Assembly: GCF_900102905.1 (NCBI RefSeq)
Contig: NZ_FNFV01000003.1
Coordinates: 310,001 to 374,000 of the forward strand
Reading direction: 5' to 3'
DNA: 64,000 nucleotides
DNA from: Meinhardsimonia xiamenensis
GTDB lineage: Bacteria > Pseudomonadota > Alphaproteobacteria > Rhodobacterales > Rhodobacteraceae
Shown here: one piece after another, positions 19,815 through 29,908 of the stretch
Position numbering within the stretch: the first letter of the stretch is position 1
Layout: each line of letters begins with the position of its first letter
Notes under the pieces: generated by a model
What the model saw: the letters and a program-made list of their open reading frames with translations, nothing else
What the model was told of the DNA's origin: nothing
The model's database searches: none
Made by a program: the position numbers and the translations under genes

Positions 19815-20368
19815 ACCGCTACGAACTGCTCAAGTCGATCGTTCCGGTGCTGGGCGACACGCTTGTTGTCTGCAACATCGGCGCCCCCAGCCAGGAGCTC
19901 TTCCAGCTCGCCGACCGGCCGGGCAACTTCTACATGCTCGGCACCATGGGGCTTGCCTCCTCGATCGGGCTTGGCCTTGCGCTGGCCCAGCCCAGGCCCG
20001 TTCTCGCCATCGATGGCGACGGCTCGGTGCTGACCAATCTCGGCACGCTCGCCACCATCGCCAACAATCCCGCCCGCAACTTCGTGCTCCTGATCGTGGA
20101 CAACGGAAGCTACGGCTCCACGGGCGATCAGCCGACCTATGCCGGAAAGCGCACGTCGCTCGCAGAGGTGGCGCGCGCGTGCGGCTGCGCGGATGTGGTG
20201 GAATGCAGCGCCGAGGCGACCGCGGGCGAGGTCGAGGCTGCGCTGGCGCGCGAGGGCACCAGCGTGATCGTCGCCAAATGCGAGGCGGGCAATGTCGATG
20301 TGCCGGTCATCACCATGAACCCGGTGGTGATCCGCCAGCGATTCATGGACGAGGTGCGCCGCGCCTGA
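19811..20368 (+). CDS. comE: Sulfopyruvate decarboxylase, beta subunit
   Basis: This 185-residue partner subunit carries the pyrophosphate/Mg-binding ThDP motif: IDGDGSVLTNLGTLATIANN then LLIVDNGSYGSTG (about residues 66-102), i.e. GDG followed by N about 30 residues on. It completes the ComDE active site at the subunit interface. It is the last gene of the block and is followed by a strong terminator, so DeoR regulator to comE is likely one transcription unit. The product, sulfoacetaldehyde, would need Xsc or another enzyme encoded elsewhere. Confidence 0.8.
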   Translation: MNRYELLKSIVPVLGDTLVVCNIGAPSQELFQLADRPGNFYMLGTMGLASSIGLGLALAQPRPVLAIDGDGSVLTNLGTLATIANNPARNFVLLIVDNGSYGSTGDQPTYAGKRTSLAEVARACGCADVVECSAEATAGEVEAALAREGTSVIVAKCEAGNVDVPVITMNPVVIRQRFMDEVRRA

Positions 20369-20405
20369 ACCGGCGGCGCCAGTCCGACAGCGCATGATCC
20401 TGCGT

Positions 20406-20443
20406 CGCGCCCGCGCCGATTGTCGCGGGCGCGTTGATTTTTT
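20406..20443 (+). terminator. Rho-independent terminator of the sulfonate block
   Basis: CGCGCCCGCG, loop CCGATTGT, CGCGGGCGCG is a perfect 10-bp stem followed by TTGATTTTTTG. It lies 37 nt after the comE stop and ends the operon; its T-run also forms the start of the candidate LacI-type operator at 20437. Confidence 0.9.
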
Positions 20444-20453
20444 GCGCGCGATA
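20437..20453 (+). promoter_or_regulatory. Candidate operator (copy 1) before the LacI gene
   Basis: ATTTTTTGCGCGCGATA matches 15 of 17 bases with the reverse complement of 21535-21551, ATTTTTTACGCGCGACA, before smoE. The core TCGCGCG with AT-rich flanks is a plausible LacI-family operator. It lies 44 nt before the regulator start, which would allow autoregulation. Confidence 0.4.
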
Positions 20454-20497
20454 AATGATGTTAAATTCCGTAAAGGCGACAACCGGAGAGGCAGGCA

Positions 20498-21520
20498 ATG
20501 GGCGCGAAGATCCGCAACATGGAGGAATTTGCCGCCGCGGTCGGCATCTCGCGCCCCACGGTCTCGAAATACTTCCACGACCCCGAAAGCGTCCGCCCCA
20601 CGACCCGCGCGCGCATCGAGGCGGCACTGGAGAAATACGACTACCGGCCCAACATCTTTGCCATGAACCAGAACCGCAAGCTGACGAAGAACGTCGGCAT
20701 CGTGGTTCCCTATCTGGCCGACCCCTTCTTTGCCGAGATCGCGCGGATCCTCGAGACGCGCTGCATCGAGGCGGGCTACCGGCCCACGCTGTTCAGCTCG
20801 CATGGCAGCACCGAGCTTGAATGCGAGATCCTCGACACCCTGCGCTCGATGAAACCGGCGGGTGTGCTGCTGGCCCCCCTCGGGCGGGCCACCGACCGCA
20901 AGGCGCTTGAAAACTTCTGCCGCCACGTCCCGACGCTGATCTTCGACTCGAGCGTCGAGGAATTCGGCATCGCCTTCGTCGGTTCGGACAACTTCCAGTT
21001 CACCCGCGTCATTACCGATTACCTGTGCCGCACCGGCTCGCCGCCGGTGTTCTTCGAGATGAAGACGCCCGCGAACCCCAACGCGCACCGGCGCCGTCAG
21101 GCCTACATCCAGGCGATGGAGCAATTCGGCCATGAGCCACACGTTGTCTCGGTTCCCGGCGAGGGTTGGGCCTTCGAGGAGATCGCCCGCCGCGGCGCGC
21201 ACGAAGCCTTCGAGGCGGGGCAGATCACCGGTGACACGATCCTGTGCAGCAACGACCGGCTGGCGATCGGCCTGATGACGGCCTGCTACGAACGGGGCTT
21301 GCGCGTCGGCCGCACGGCGGACTGCGCGATTCGGGTGGCGGGCATGGATGGACACCCGCTGTCACGCTTCACCTGCCCGCCCCTGACCACGGTTGCGCAC
21401 GACTACGAGAACGTCGCCCAGAAGGCCGCCACGACCCTGTTCGAGGCCCTGCGCGAGGGGCCAGGCCCTTGGAAAAGCACGCGGATCGAGGGCAAGCTCG
21501 TGATGCGGGACACGGCATGA
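20498..21520 (+). CDS. LacI-family transcriptional regulator of the polyol operon
   Basis: This 340-residue protein has the LacI helix-turn-helix at residues 6-30 (MEEFAAAVGISRPTVSKYF), a hinge-helix region near residue 50, and a periplasmic-binding-protein-like sensor domain (VGIVVPYLADPFFAEIARIL; NDRLAIGLMTACYERG). It would respond to a sugar alcohol or a derivative. It sits directly before smoE on the same strand, 94 nt apart, and is preceded by GGAGAGGCAGG. Two related motifs, one before this gene and one before smoE, suggest that it controls both. Confidence 0.85.
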   Translation: MGAKIRNMEEFAAAVGISRPTVSKYFHDPESVRPTTRARIEAALEKYDYRPNIFAMNQNRKLTKNVGIVVPYLADPFFAEIARILETRCIEAGYRPTLFSSHGSTELECEILDTLRSMKPAGVLLAPLGRATDRKALENFCRHVPTLIFDSSVEEFGIAFVGSDNFQFTRVITDYLCRTGSPPVFFEMKTPANPNAHRRRQAYIQAMEQFGHEPHVVSVPGEGWAFEEIARRGAHEAFEAGQITGDTILCSNDRLAIGLMTACYERGLRVGRTADCAIRVAGMDGHPLSRFTCPPLTTVAHDYENVAQKAATTLFEALREGPGPWKSTRIEGKLVMRDTA

Positions 21521-21534
21521 GCCAAGCGCAAACT

Positions 21535-21551
21535 TGTCGCGCGTAAAAAAT
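21535..21551 (-). promoter_or_regulatory. Candidate operator (copy 2) in the smoE promoter
   Basis: On the minus strand this reads ATTTTTTACGCGCGACA, 15 of 17 bases identical to 20437-20453. It ends 4 nt before a TTGACA hexamer at 21555-21560, so a bound repressor would cover the promoter of the transport operon. Confidence 0.4.
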
Positions 21552-21614
21552 TTATTGACACCGCGTCATCCCTTTGCCTAGCGTGCGTCATCATCCTAGC
21601 GAAGGGAGGAACGG

Positions 21615-22925
21615 ATGACTTTCATGACCGCACTCCGCGCGGCCACCGCGCTCGGGGTTGTCGCTGCGGCCGCCGCGGCGCAGGCCGAGACCATCACCAT
21701 CGCCACCGTGAACAACGGTGACATGATCCGCATGCAGGGCCTGACCGACGACTTCACCTCGAAGACCGGCATCGAGGTCGAGTGGGTGACGCTCGAGGAA
21801 AACGTGCTGCGCCAGCGGGTGACCACCGACATCACCACCAAGGGTGGTCAGTTCGACATCATGACCATCGGCATGTACGAGGCGCCGATCTGGGGGCGCA
21901 ACGGCTGGCTGGTGCCGCTAGACGATCTGTCGGCCGAGTATGACGTCGATGACATTCTTCCGGCGATGCGCGATGGCCTGAGCGCCGACGGCACGCTCTA
22001 TGCCGCGCCGTTCTATGGCGAGTCCTCGATGCTGATGTATCGCAAGGACCTGATGGAGAAGGCCGGGCTCACCATGCCCGAGGAGCCGACCTGGGAGTTC
22101 ATCCGCGAGGCCGCGGCGGCCATGGATGACCCCGAGAACGGTGTCAACGGCATCTGCCTGCGCGGCAAGGCCGGCTGGGGCGAGGGCGGGGCGCTGATCA
22201 CCGTGGTCGCCAACTCCTTCGGCGCCCGCTGGTTCGACATGGACTGGCGCCCGCAGTTCGACACCCCGGAGTGGAAGGAGGCGCTGACCTTCTACGTCAA
22301 CCTGATGAATGACTACGGCCCCGAGGGCTATGCCACCAACGGCTTCAACGAGAACCTCTCGCTCTTCCAGCAGGGCAAGTGCGGCATGTGGATGGATGCC
22401 ACCGTGGCCGCCTCCTTCGTGACCAACCCGAAGGAATCGACCGTTCACGACAAGGTCGGCTTTGCGATGGCGCCGAACAAGGAGGGCGTCTCGAAGAAGG
22501 CCAACTGGCTGTGGGCCTGGGCGCTGGCGATCCCGGCCGGCACGCAGAAGGAAGAGGCCGCCAAGAAGTTCATCGAGTGGGCGACCTCCAAGGAGTATCT
22601 CGAGCTCGTCGCTTCCAAGGAAGGCTGGGCAAACGTTCCGCCGGGCACCCGCAAGTCGCTCTACGAGAACCCGGAATATGCCAAGATCGACTTTGCGCAG
22701 ATGACGCTGAAGTCCATCCTCGCGGCTGATCCGAAGAACTGCTGCGTCAAGCCCGTGCCCTATGTCGGCATCCAGTTCGTGGCGATCCCCGAGTTCGCGG
22801 GCATCGCGACGGAGGTGAGCCAGGAGTTTTCCGCCGTCTATGCCGGGCAGCAGTCCATCGACGAGGCGCTGGCCAAGGCCCAGGCGCTGACCGAGGACGC
22901 GATGGAAGCCGCCGGCTACCGCTGA
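21615..22925 (+). CDS. smoE: Sorbitol/mannitol ABC transporter, substrate-binding protein
   Basis: This 436-residue periplasmic solute-binding protein (family 1) starts with a Sec signal peptide (RAATALGVVAAAAAAQAE, cleavage probably after AQA). The mature part shows the family pattern GQFDIMTIGMYEAPIWGRNGW and a late FNENLSLFQQGKCGMWMDAT segment. It resembles SmoE of Rhodobacter sphaeroides, and the following genes encode permeases, ATPase and polyol dehydrogenases in the known smo order. AAGGGAGGA lies before the ATG. A paired Cys occurs at KNCCVKPV near the C-terminus. Confidence 0.85.
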   Translation: MTFMTALRAATALGVVAAAAAAQAETITIATVNNGDMIRMQGLTDDFTSKTGIEVEWVTLEENVLRQRVTTDITTKGGQFDIMTIGMYEAPIWGRNGWLVPLDDLSAEYDVDDILPAMRDGLSADGTLYAAPFYGESSMLMYRKDLMEKAGLTMPEEPTWEFIREAAAAMDDPENGVNGICLRGKAGWGEGGALITVVANSFGARWFDMDWRPQFDTPEWKEALTFYVNLMNDYGPEGYATNGFNENLSLFQQGKCGMWMDATVAASFVTNPKESTVHDKVGFAMAPNKEGVSKKANWLWAWALAIPAGTQKEEAAKKFIEWATSKEYLELVASKEGWANVPPGTRKSLYENPEYAKIDFAQMTLKSILAADPKNCCVKPVPYVGIQFVAIPEFAGIATEVSQEFSAVYAGQQSIDEALAKAQALTEDAMEAAGYR

Positions 22926-22941
22926 TCGGATCCTCCCGACT

Positions 22942-22986
22942 GCGGAGGGCAGCGGCCAGCTTCACGACCGCGCCGTTGCCCTCCGC
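22942..22986 (+). promoter_or_regulatory. Intercistronic stem-loop between smoE and smoF
   Basis: GCGGAGGGCA (22942-22951) pairs perfectly with TGCCCTCCGC (22977-22986); an inner CGGC/GCCG extends the stem. It starts 16 nt after the smoE stop and is followed by CCTTTCCCC. Such structures protect the upstream message and reduce read-through, giving more binding protein than permease. Confidence 0.65.
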
Positions 22987-23056
22987 CCTTTCCCCCCGCC
23001 ACAGTATTCCCTGACGACCACCGGCCCGCGAGGGCCGAACGAGGAGGGATTTGACC

Positions 23057-23923
23057 ATGGCCACCCGTCACGCCCGTTCCGCCGCCCGTCTGATGATGGC
23101 ACCTGCGGTGATCCTGCTTCTGGGCTGGATGCTGGTGCCGCTAACAATGACGCTGTGGTTCTCCTTCCGCAAGTATCTGCCGATGCGCGGCGGCGATCTG
23201 GGCTTCGTGGGCTTCGAGAACTACGTCCGCTTCGTGAAGTCCTCGGCCTTCTGGCCTTCGATCCAGGTGACGCTGACGCTGGTTGTCGGCGTGCTCGTCA
23301 TCACCGTTGTCCTCGGCATCCTGCTTGCGCTTCTGCTCGACCAGCCGATGTGGGGGCAGGGGGTGGTGCGCATTCTCGTGATCGCGCCCTTCTTCGTGAT
23401 GCCCACCGTCTCGGCGCTGGTGTGGAAGAACATCATGCTCGACCCGATCAACGGCTTCTTCGGGCATCTGTGGCGCGCCTTCGGTGCCCAGCCGGTGGAC
23501 TGGCTGAGCCAGGCTTCGATGGGCTCGATCATCACCATCGTTTCCTGGGAGTGGCTGCCCTTCTCGACGCTGATCCTTCTCACCGCGCTGCAGTCGCTCG
23601 ACCGCGAGCAGCTCGAGGCCGCCGAGATGGACGGGGCCGGCCCGATCGCGCGCTTCTTCTACATCATGGTGCCGCACCTGGCCCGTGCGATCACCGTGGT
23701 GATCCTGATCCAGACGATCTTCCTTCTGTCGATCTTCGCCGAGATCTTCGTCACCACCGGCGGCGCCTTCGGCACCAAGACGCTGACCTACCTCATCTAC
23801 CAGCGGGTGCTGGAGAGCCAGAATGTGGGGCTCGGCTCGGCGGGCGGCGTCTACGCCATCATCCTCGCCAACATCGTTGCCATCTTCCTGATGCGCATCG
23901 TCGGCCGGAACCTCGACCGCTGA
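23057..23923 (+). CDS. smoF: Sorbitol/mannitol ABC transporter, permease 1
   Basis: This 288-residue inner-membrane permease of the MalF type has six predicted helices and the EAA loop that docks the ATPase at about residue 190 (EQLEAAEMDGAGPIARFFYIMVP, core EAAEMDGAGP). The ATG at 23057 has GAGGAGG 9 nt upstream. It follows the smoE stem-loop and precedes smoG by 13 nt. Confidence 0.88.
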   Translation: MATRHARSAARLMMAPAVILLLGWMLVPLTMTLWFSFRKYLPMRGGDLGFVGFENYVRFVKSSAFWPSIQVTLTLVVGVLVITVVLGILLALLLDQPMWGQGVVRILVIAPFFVMPTVSALVWKNIMLDPINGFFGHLWRAFGAQPVDWLSQASMGSIITIVSWEWLPFSTLILLTALQSLDREQLEAAEMDGAGPIARFFYIMVPHLARAITVVILIQTIFLLSIFAEIFVTTGGAFGTKTLTYLIYQRVLESQNVGLGSAGGVYAIILANIVAIFLMRIVGRNLDR

Positions 23924-23936
23924 GGAGGGAGTGACA

Positions 23937-24770
23937 ATGGCACGCGCAACCACCCCCCGCCGCAAGGCTTTCAACACCGCCCTCGCCTGGGCCGTGGGTC
24001 TTGTGATCTTCTTCCCGATCCTGTGGATCGTGGTGCTCTCCTTCAAGACCGAGGGCGACGCCATCCGCCCGCCGCTCGAGGTGCTCTTCGATGCGGCCTG
24101 GACGGTGGAAAGCTACGGCGTCGTTCAGGAGCGCTCGAACTACGTCAAGCACTTCTCGAACTCGGTCATCATCGCGCTGGGCTCTACCGTCCTTGGCCTT
24201 CTCGTCGCGGTGCCCGCGGCCTGGTCGATGGCCTTCGTCCCCTCGCGCCGCACCAAGGACATCCTGATGTGGATGCTCTCCACGAAGATGCTGCCGGCGG
24301 TGGGCGTGCTCTATCCGATCTATCTCATCTTCATCAAGCTTGGGCTGCTCGACACGCGCACGGGGCTCGTGATCGTGCTGATGCTCATCAACCTGCCGAT
24401 CATCGTCTGGATGCTCTACACCTATTTCCGCGAGATCCCCGGCGAGATCCTCGAGGCCGCGCGCATGGACGGGGCGGGGCTGCGAGAAGAGATCCTCTAC
24501 GTGCTCACGCCGATGGCCGTGCCGGGCATCGCCTCGACGCTCCTGCTGAACGTCATCCTCGCCTGGAACGAGGCGTTCTGGACGCTCAACCTGACCGCGG
24601 CCAACGCCGGCCCGCTCACCGCCTTCATCGCCAGCTATTCGAGCCCCGAGGGGCTTTTCTACGCCAAGCTCAGCGCGGCATCGACCATGGCCATCGCGCC
24701 GATCCTGATCCTCGGCTGGTTCAGCCAGCGCCAGCTCGTGCGCGGCCTGACCTTCGGCGCCGTCAAGTGA
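23937..24770 (+). CDS. smoG: Sorbitol/mannitol ABC transporter, permease 2
   Basis: This 277-residue MalG-type permease has an N-terminal helix (ALAWAVGLVIFFPILWIVVL), further membrane segments and the EAA loop ILEAARMDGAGLREEILYVL at about residue 178. It pairs with SmoF to form the translocation channel. TGAGGAGGG precedes the ATG at 23937. smoK begins 11 nt after its stop. Confidence 0.88.
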   Translation: MARATTPRRKAFNTALAWAVGLVIFFPILWIVVLSFKTEGDAIRPPLEVLFDAAWTVESYGVVQERSNYVKHFSNSVIIALGSTVLGLLVAVPAAWSMAFVPSRRTKDILMWMLSTKMLPAVGVLYPIYLIFIKLGLLDTRTGLVIVLMLINLPIIVWMLYTYFREIPGEILEAARMDGAGLREEILYVLTPMAVPGIASTLLLNVILAWNEAFWTLNLTAANAGPLTAFIASYSSPEGLFYAKLSAASTMAIAPILILGWFSQRQLVRGLTFGAVK

Positions 24771-24781
24771 GGAACTGACCG

Positions 24782-25786
24782 ATGGGACGCATCGTTCTTG
24801 ACAAGGTGAACAAGACCTTCGGCGAGGTGGAGGTGATCCCGCCCCTCGATCTCGAGATCGAAGACGGCGAGTTCTGCGTCTTCGTCGGCCCCTCGGGCTG
24901 CGGCAAGTCCACGCTGCTGCGCCTCATTGCCGGGCTCGAGGACGTGTCCTCGGGCCGGATCGAGATCGACGGCGAGGATGTCACCGAGGTGCCGCCGGCA
25001 AAGCGCGGGCTGGCGATGGTGTTCCAGTCCTACGCGCTCTACCCGCACATGACGGTGCGCCGGAACATCGCCTTTCCCCTGCGCATGGCCGGGCTCGACC
25101 GCGAGGAGATCGAGCGGCGCGTCGCCCATGCCGCCGAGGTGCTGAACCTCACCGCCTATCTCGACCGCCGGCCGGGCCAGCTTTCGGGCGGGCAGCGCCA
25201 GCGGGTGGCGATCGGGCGGGCGATCGTGCGCGAGCCGAGAGCCTTTCTGTTCGACGAGCCGCTCTCCAACCTCGACGCGGCGTTGAGGGTGGGCATGCGC
25301 CTCGAGATCTCCGAGCTGCACAACCGGCTCAAGACCACGATGATCTACGTCACCCACGATCAGGTGGAGGCGATGACCATGGCCGACAAGATCGTGGTGC
25401 TCAACGCGGGCCGCATCGAGCAGGTGGGCAGCCCGCTCGAGCTCTACCGCGCCCCGCGCAACCTCTTCGTGGCGGGCTTCATCGGCTCGCCGAAGATGAA
25501 CTTCATCGAGGGCGCGGAGGCGGCAAAGCACAACGCCCACACCATCGGCATCCGCCCCGAGCATATCGAGGTCGTGGGCGAGGGCGGCCCGTGGCGGGGG
25601 CGCGTGGGCGTGGCCGAGCATCTGGGCTCGGACACCTTCTTTCACGTCCACGACACGGGGCTGGCCGAGACCATCACGGTGCGCGCGCCGGGCGAGGTTG
25701 CCTTCCGGGCCGGAGACACGATCCATCTGTCGCCGCGGCTTGAGCATCTGCACCGCTTTGACGCCAACGGCGTGAGGCTCGCATGA
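24782..25786 (+). CDS. smoK: Sorbitol/mannitol ABC transporter, ATP-binding protein
   Basis: This 334-residue MalK/UgpC-type ATPase has Walker [17 protein letters not shown] (about residue 36), Q-loop [13 protein letters not shown], signature [16 protein letters not shown], Walker [14 protein letters not shown] and switch His in [14 protein letters not shown]. The C-terminal OB-type regulatory domain ([19 protein letters not shown]) is present. Its stop overlaps the smoS start (ATGA at 25783). Confidence 0.92.
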   Translation: MGRIVLDKVNKTFGEVEVIPPLDLEIEDGEFCVFVGPSGCGKSTLLRLIAGLEDVSSGRIEIDGEDVTEVPPAKRGLAMVFQSYALYPHMTVRRNIAFPLRMAGLDREEIERRVAHAAEVLNLTAYLDRRPGQLSGGQRQRVAIGRAIVREPRAFLFDEPLSNLDAALRVGMRLEISELHNRLKTTMIYVTHDQVEAMTMADKIVVLNAGRIEQVGSPLELYRAPRNLFVAGFIGSPKMNFIEGAEAAKHNAHTIGIRPEHIEVVGEGGPWRGRVGVAEHLGSDTFFHVHDTGLAETITVRAPGEVAFRAGDTIHLSPRLEHLHRFDANGVRLA

Positions 25787-26555
25787 GACGTCTTGAAGGC
25801 AAGCGCGCGCTCATCACCGGCGCGGCGCGCGGTATCGGGCGCGCCTTTGCCGAGGCCTATGTGCGCGAGGGTGCCGAGGTGGCGATCGCCGACATCGACA
25901 TCGCCCGCGCCGAGGCCGCCGCGCGCGAGATCGGCCCCGCGGCTCATGCCATCGAGATGGACGTGAGCCGTCAGGACAGCATCGAGGCGGGCGTGGCCGA
26001 GGCCATCGCGCGGCTCGGGCAGATCGATGTGCTGATCAACAACGCCGCCGTCTTCACCGCCGCCCCCATCGTCGAGATCGAGCGCGCCGACTACGAGCGG
26101 GTGTTCGCGATCAATGTTGCCGGCACGCTCTTCACCCTGCAGGCGGTCGCGCGGCACATGATCGAGCGCGGCATCCGCGGCAAGATCATCAACATGGCGA
26201 GCCAGGCCGGAAGGCGCGGCGAGCCGCTCGTGGCCGTCTATTGCGCCTCGAAGGCGGCGGTGATCTCGATCACGCAGTCGGCCGGGCTCAATCTCATCCG
26301 CCACGGAATCAACGTGAACGCCATCGCCCCCGGTGTCGTGGACGGAGAGCACTGGGACGGGGTGGATGCCTTCTTCGCGCGCTACGAGGGCAAGGCGCCC
26401 GGCCAGAAGAAGCGCGAGGTGGGCGCGGCGGTGCCCTACGGGCGCATGGGAACGGCGGAGGATCTGACCGGCATGGCGATTTTCCTCGCCACGGCCGAGG
26501 CCGATTACATCGTCGCCCAGACCTACAATGTCGATGGCGGAAACTGGATGAGCTG

Positions 26556-26556
<1 letters not shown>
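25783..26556 (+). CDS. smoS: Sorbitol dehydrogenase (SDR family)
   Basis: This 257-residue classical short-chain dehydrogenase has the NAD motif [15 protein letters not shown] at residue about 11, [10 protein letters not shown] (NNAG-like) and catalytic Ser/Tyr/Lys in [21 protein letters not shown]. In R. sphaeroides SmoS oxidises D-glucitol to fructose and galactitol to tagatose. Gene order and the 4-nt overlap with smoK support the same role. The stop overlaps the mtlK ATG as TGATG. Confidence 0.88.
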
Positions 26557-28049
<1,493 letters not shown>

Positions 28050-28052
28050 GAC

Positions 28053-28075
28053 GGCGGCGGCAGGCAGCCGCCGCC
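28053..28075. terminator. Hairpin between convergent mtlK and sulP genes
   Basis: GGCGGCGGC, loop AGGCA, GCCGCCGCC is a perfect 9-bp stem in the 36-nt gap between converging genes. It has no T-run, but it could act in both directions. Confidence 0.5.
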
Positions 28076-28085
28076 CTGCCTACCT

Positions 28086-29828
28086 TCAGCCCGCGGCCCT
28101 GAGCGGGGGGCGGGCGTGGCGGCTCAGCGCCTGCCATGCAGCCCATTGCGACAGGAACACCTTCCCGCTCAGCTCATCGAGGAAGTGGCTGCGCTTCAGC
28201 CGGTCCATCACCGGACCCTTCACTTCCGACAGGTGCAGCCGCACGCCCATCTCCGCAAGCCGGCGGTTGATCTCCTCGAGCGCCTCGAGCGCGGAATAGT
28301 CGATGTCGTTCACCGCCGACATCATCAGCACCACATTCCTGATCCGGGGCGACTCGGCGAGCCGCTCGAGCACCATCTCCTCGAGGAAACGGGCGTTGAC
28401 AAAATAAAGGCTCTCGTCCACCCGCAGCGTCAGCAGCTCGGGGTCGGTGATCACGTCGTGGCGGCGGATGTTGCGAAAGTGCTGGGTGCCCGGCACGAGG
28501 CCCACTTCGGCCACATGCGGGCGCGCGGTGTTGTAGAGATGCAGAAGGATCGACAGGATCACGCCTGACGCCACGCCCGCCTCGACGCCCGCCCCGAGCG
28601 TCACCAGAATGGTCGCGGCAACAGCGGCGAAGTCGGCGCGCCGGTAGCCCCAGGTCTTCTTCAGGATCGAGAAGTCCACGAGGCTCAGGACGGCCACGAT
28701 GATGGTCGCCGCGAGCGTCGCCTTCGGCAGGTAGAAGATGAGCGGGGTGAGAAACAGCGAGGCCAGAAGCAGCCCCATGGCGGTGAAGGCCCCGGCCGCA
28801 GGCGTTTCGGCGCCGGCGTCGAAATTGACCACCGAGCGGGCAAAGCCCCCCGTGACCGGATAGCCACCGGTGAAGGCCGCGCCCAGATTGGCCGCGCCAA
28901 GGCCGATCAGCTCCTGATCGGGGTCGATGCGCTGACGCTTCTTCGCCGCGAGGGTCTCGGCGACCGAGATCGACTCCACAAAGCCGATGATCGAGATGAG
29001 GATCGCCGGCACCAGAAGCTGGCCCACGAGCTCGGGCGCAAGCCCCGGCATGGTCAGCGGCGGCAGCCCCTGCGGCACCTCGCCCACGATCTTCACTCCA
29101 AGCGCATCAAGCCCGAGCGCCCCCGTGACGAGCGTCGTCACTGCCACCGCCGCCACAGGCCCGGCCTTGGCGAGCATGTCGGCGAGTCGCGGCTTGAGCC
29201 CCGCCCGAATGAGCAAGGGCTTCAGCCCCTTGCGCACCCAGAACAGGAAGGCAACCGCCGAGGCGCCGATGACGAAGGTGACGGGGTTTGTCTGCGGCAG
29301 ATGCGCAATCAGCGAGCCCGCCATCTCGAGAAGGTTGTGGCCTTGGGCCTCGACGCCGAGGATGTGCTTCATCTGGCTCGTGGCAATCAGGATGCCCGAG
29401 GCGGTGATGAAGCCCGCAATCACCGGATGGCTGAGGAAATTGGCAAGCCACCCGAGCCGCAGAAGCCCGAGCGTGACGAGAAAGGCGCCTGACAGGAACG
29501 CGAGCGTCAGCGCGGCCACCGCATAGCCGGCGGTGCCCTGCTCGGCCACCTGTCCGACCGCCGAGGCGGTCAGGAGCGAGACAACCGCCACCGGCCCGAC
29601 CGCAAGCGCGCGCGAGGTGCCGAAGATCGCGTAAAGCACGATCGGGGCGATCGAGGCGTAGATGCCCGCCTCGGGCGGCAGGCCCGCGAGCAGCGCATAG
29701 GCCAGCGACTGGGGAATGAGCATGATGGTGACGATGATCGCTGCCACCATGTCGTTCGAGAATGTGTCGCGATTGTAGTGCCGGCCCCATTCGAGGATCG
29801 GAAGGTAGCGGGAAAGCCTGCGAAGCAT
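28086..29828 (-). CDS. SulP-family anion transporter with STAS domain
   Basis: This 580-residue protein has a hydrophobic core with the SulP signature near the N-terminus (LIPQSLAYALLAGLPPEAG, about residue 37) followed by about a dozen membrane segments. A cytoplasmic STAS domain occupies about residues 440-560 (ESLYFVNARFLEEMVLERLA; VVLMMSAVNDIDYSALEALE). SulP proteins carry sulfate, bicarbonate or other anions, and the substrate is not readable here. As the last gene of a probable persulfide-oxidation operon, a role in moving sulfite, sulfate or thiosulfate is reasonable inference. It starts 80 nt after the Blh gene. Confidence 0.85.
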   Translation of the reverse strand: MLRRLSRYLPILEWGRHYNRDTFSNDMVAAIIVTIMLIPQSLAYALLAGLPPEAGIYASIAPIVLYAIFGTSRALAVGPVAVVSLLTASAVGQVAEQGTAGYAVAALTLAFLSGAFLVTLGLLRLGWLANFLSHPVIAGFITASGILIATSQMKHILGVEAQGHNLLEMAGSLIAHLPQTNPVTFVIGASAVAFLFWVRKGLKPLLIRAGLKPRLADMLAKAGPVAAVAVTTLVTGALGLDALGVKIVGEVPQGLPPLTMPGLAPELVGQLLVPAILISIIGFVESISVAETLAAKKRQRIDPDQELIGLGAANLGAAFTGGYPVTGGFARSVVNFDAGAETPAAGAFTAMGLLLASLFLTPLIFYLPKATLAATIIVAVLSLVDFSILKKTWGYRRADFAAVAATILVTLGAGVEAGVASGVILSILLHLYNTARPHVAEVGLVPGTQHFRNIRRHDVITDPELLTLRVDESLYFVNARFLEEMVLERLAESPRIRNVVLMMSAVNDIDYSALEALEEINRRLAEMGVRLHLSEVKGPVMDRLKRSHFLDELSGKVFLSQWAAWQALSRHARPPLRAAG

Positions 29829-29908
29829 GATCGAAGCCCCTCGGCGCGCAGAAACGCCCGCGCGCCGTTCTCGATGGTGATGATGATCGGAGTCGCCCGG
29901 CCAGGCTT

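Noticed and set aside
19308-20368. ComDE-like genes as a phosphonopyruvate decarboxylase
   Set aside because: That enzyme is usually one chain of about 380 residues and lies near PEP mutase genes. Here it is split into two subunits and follows an SlcC-like dehydrogenase. The alternative is not fully excluded.
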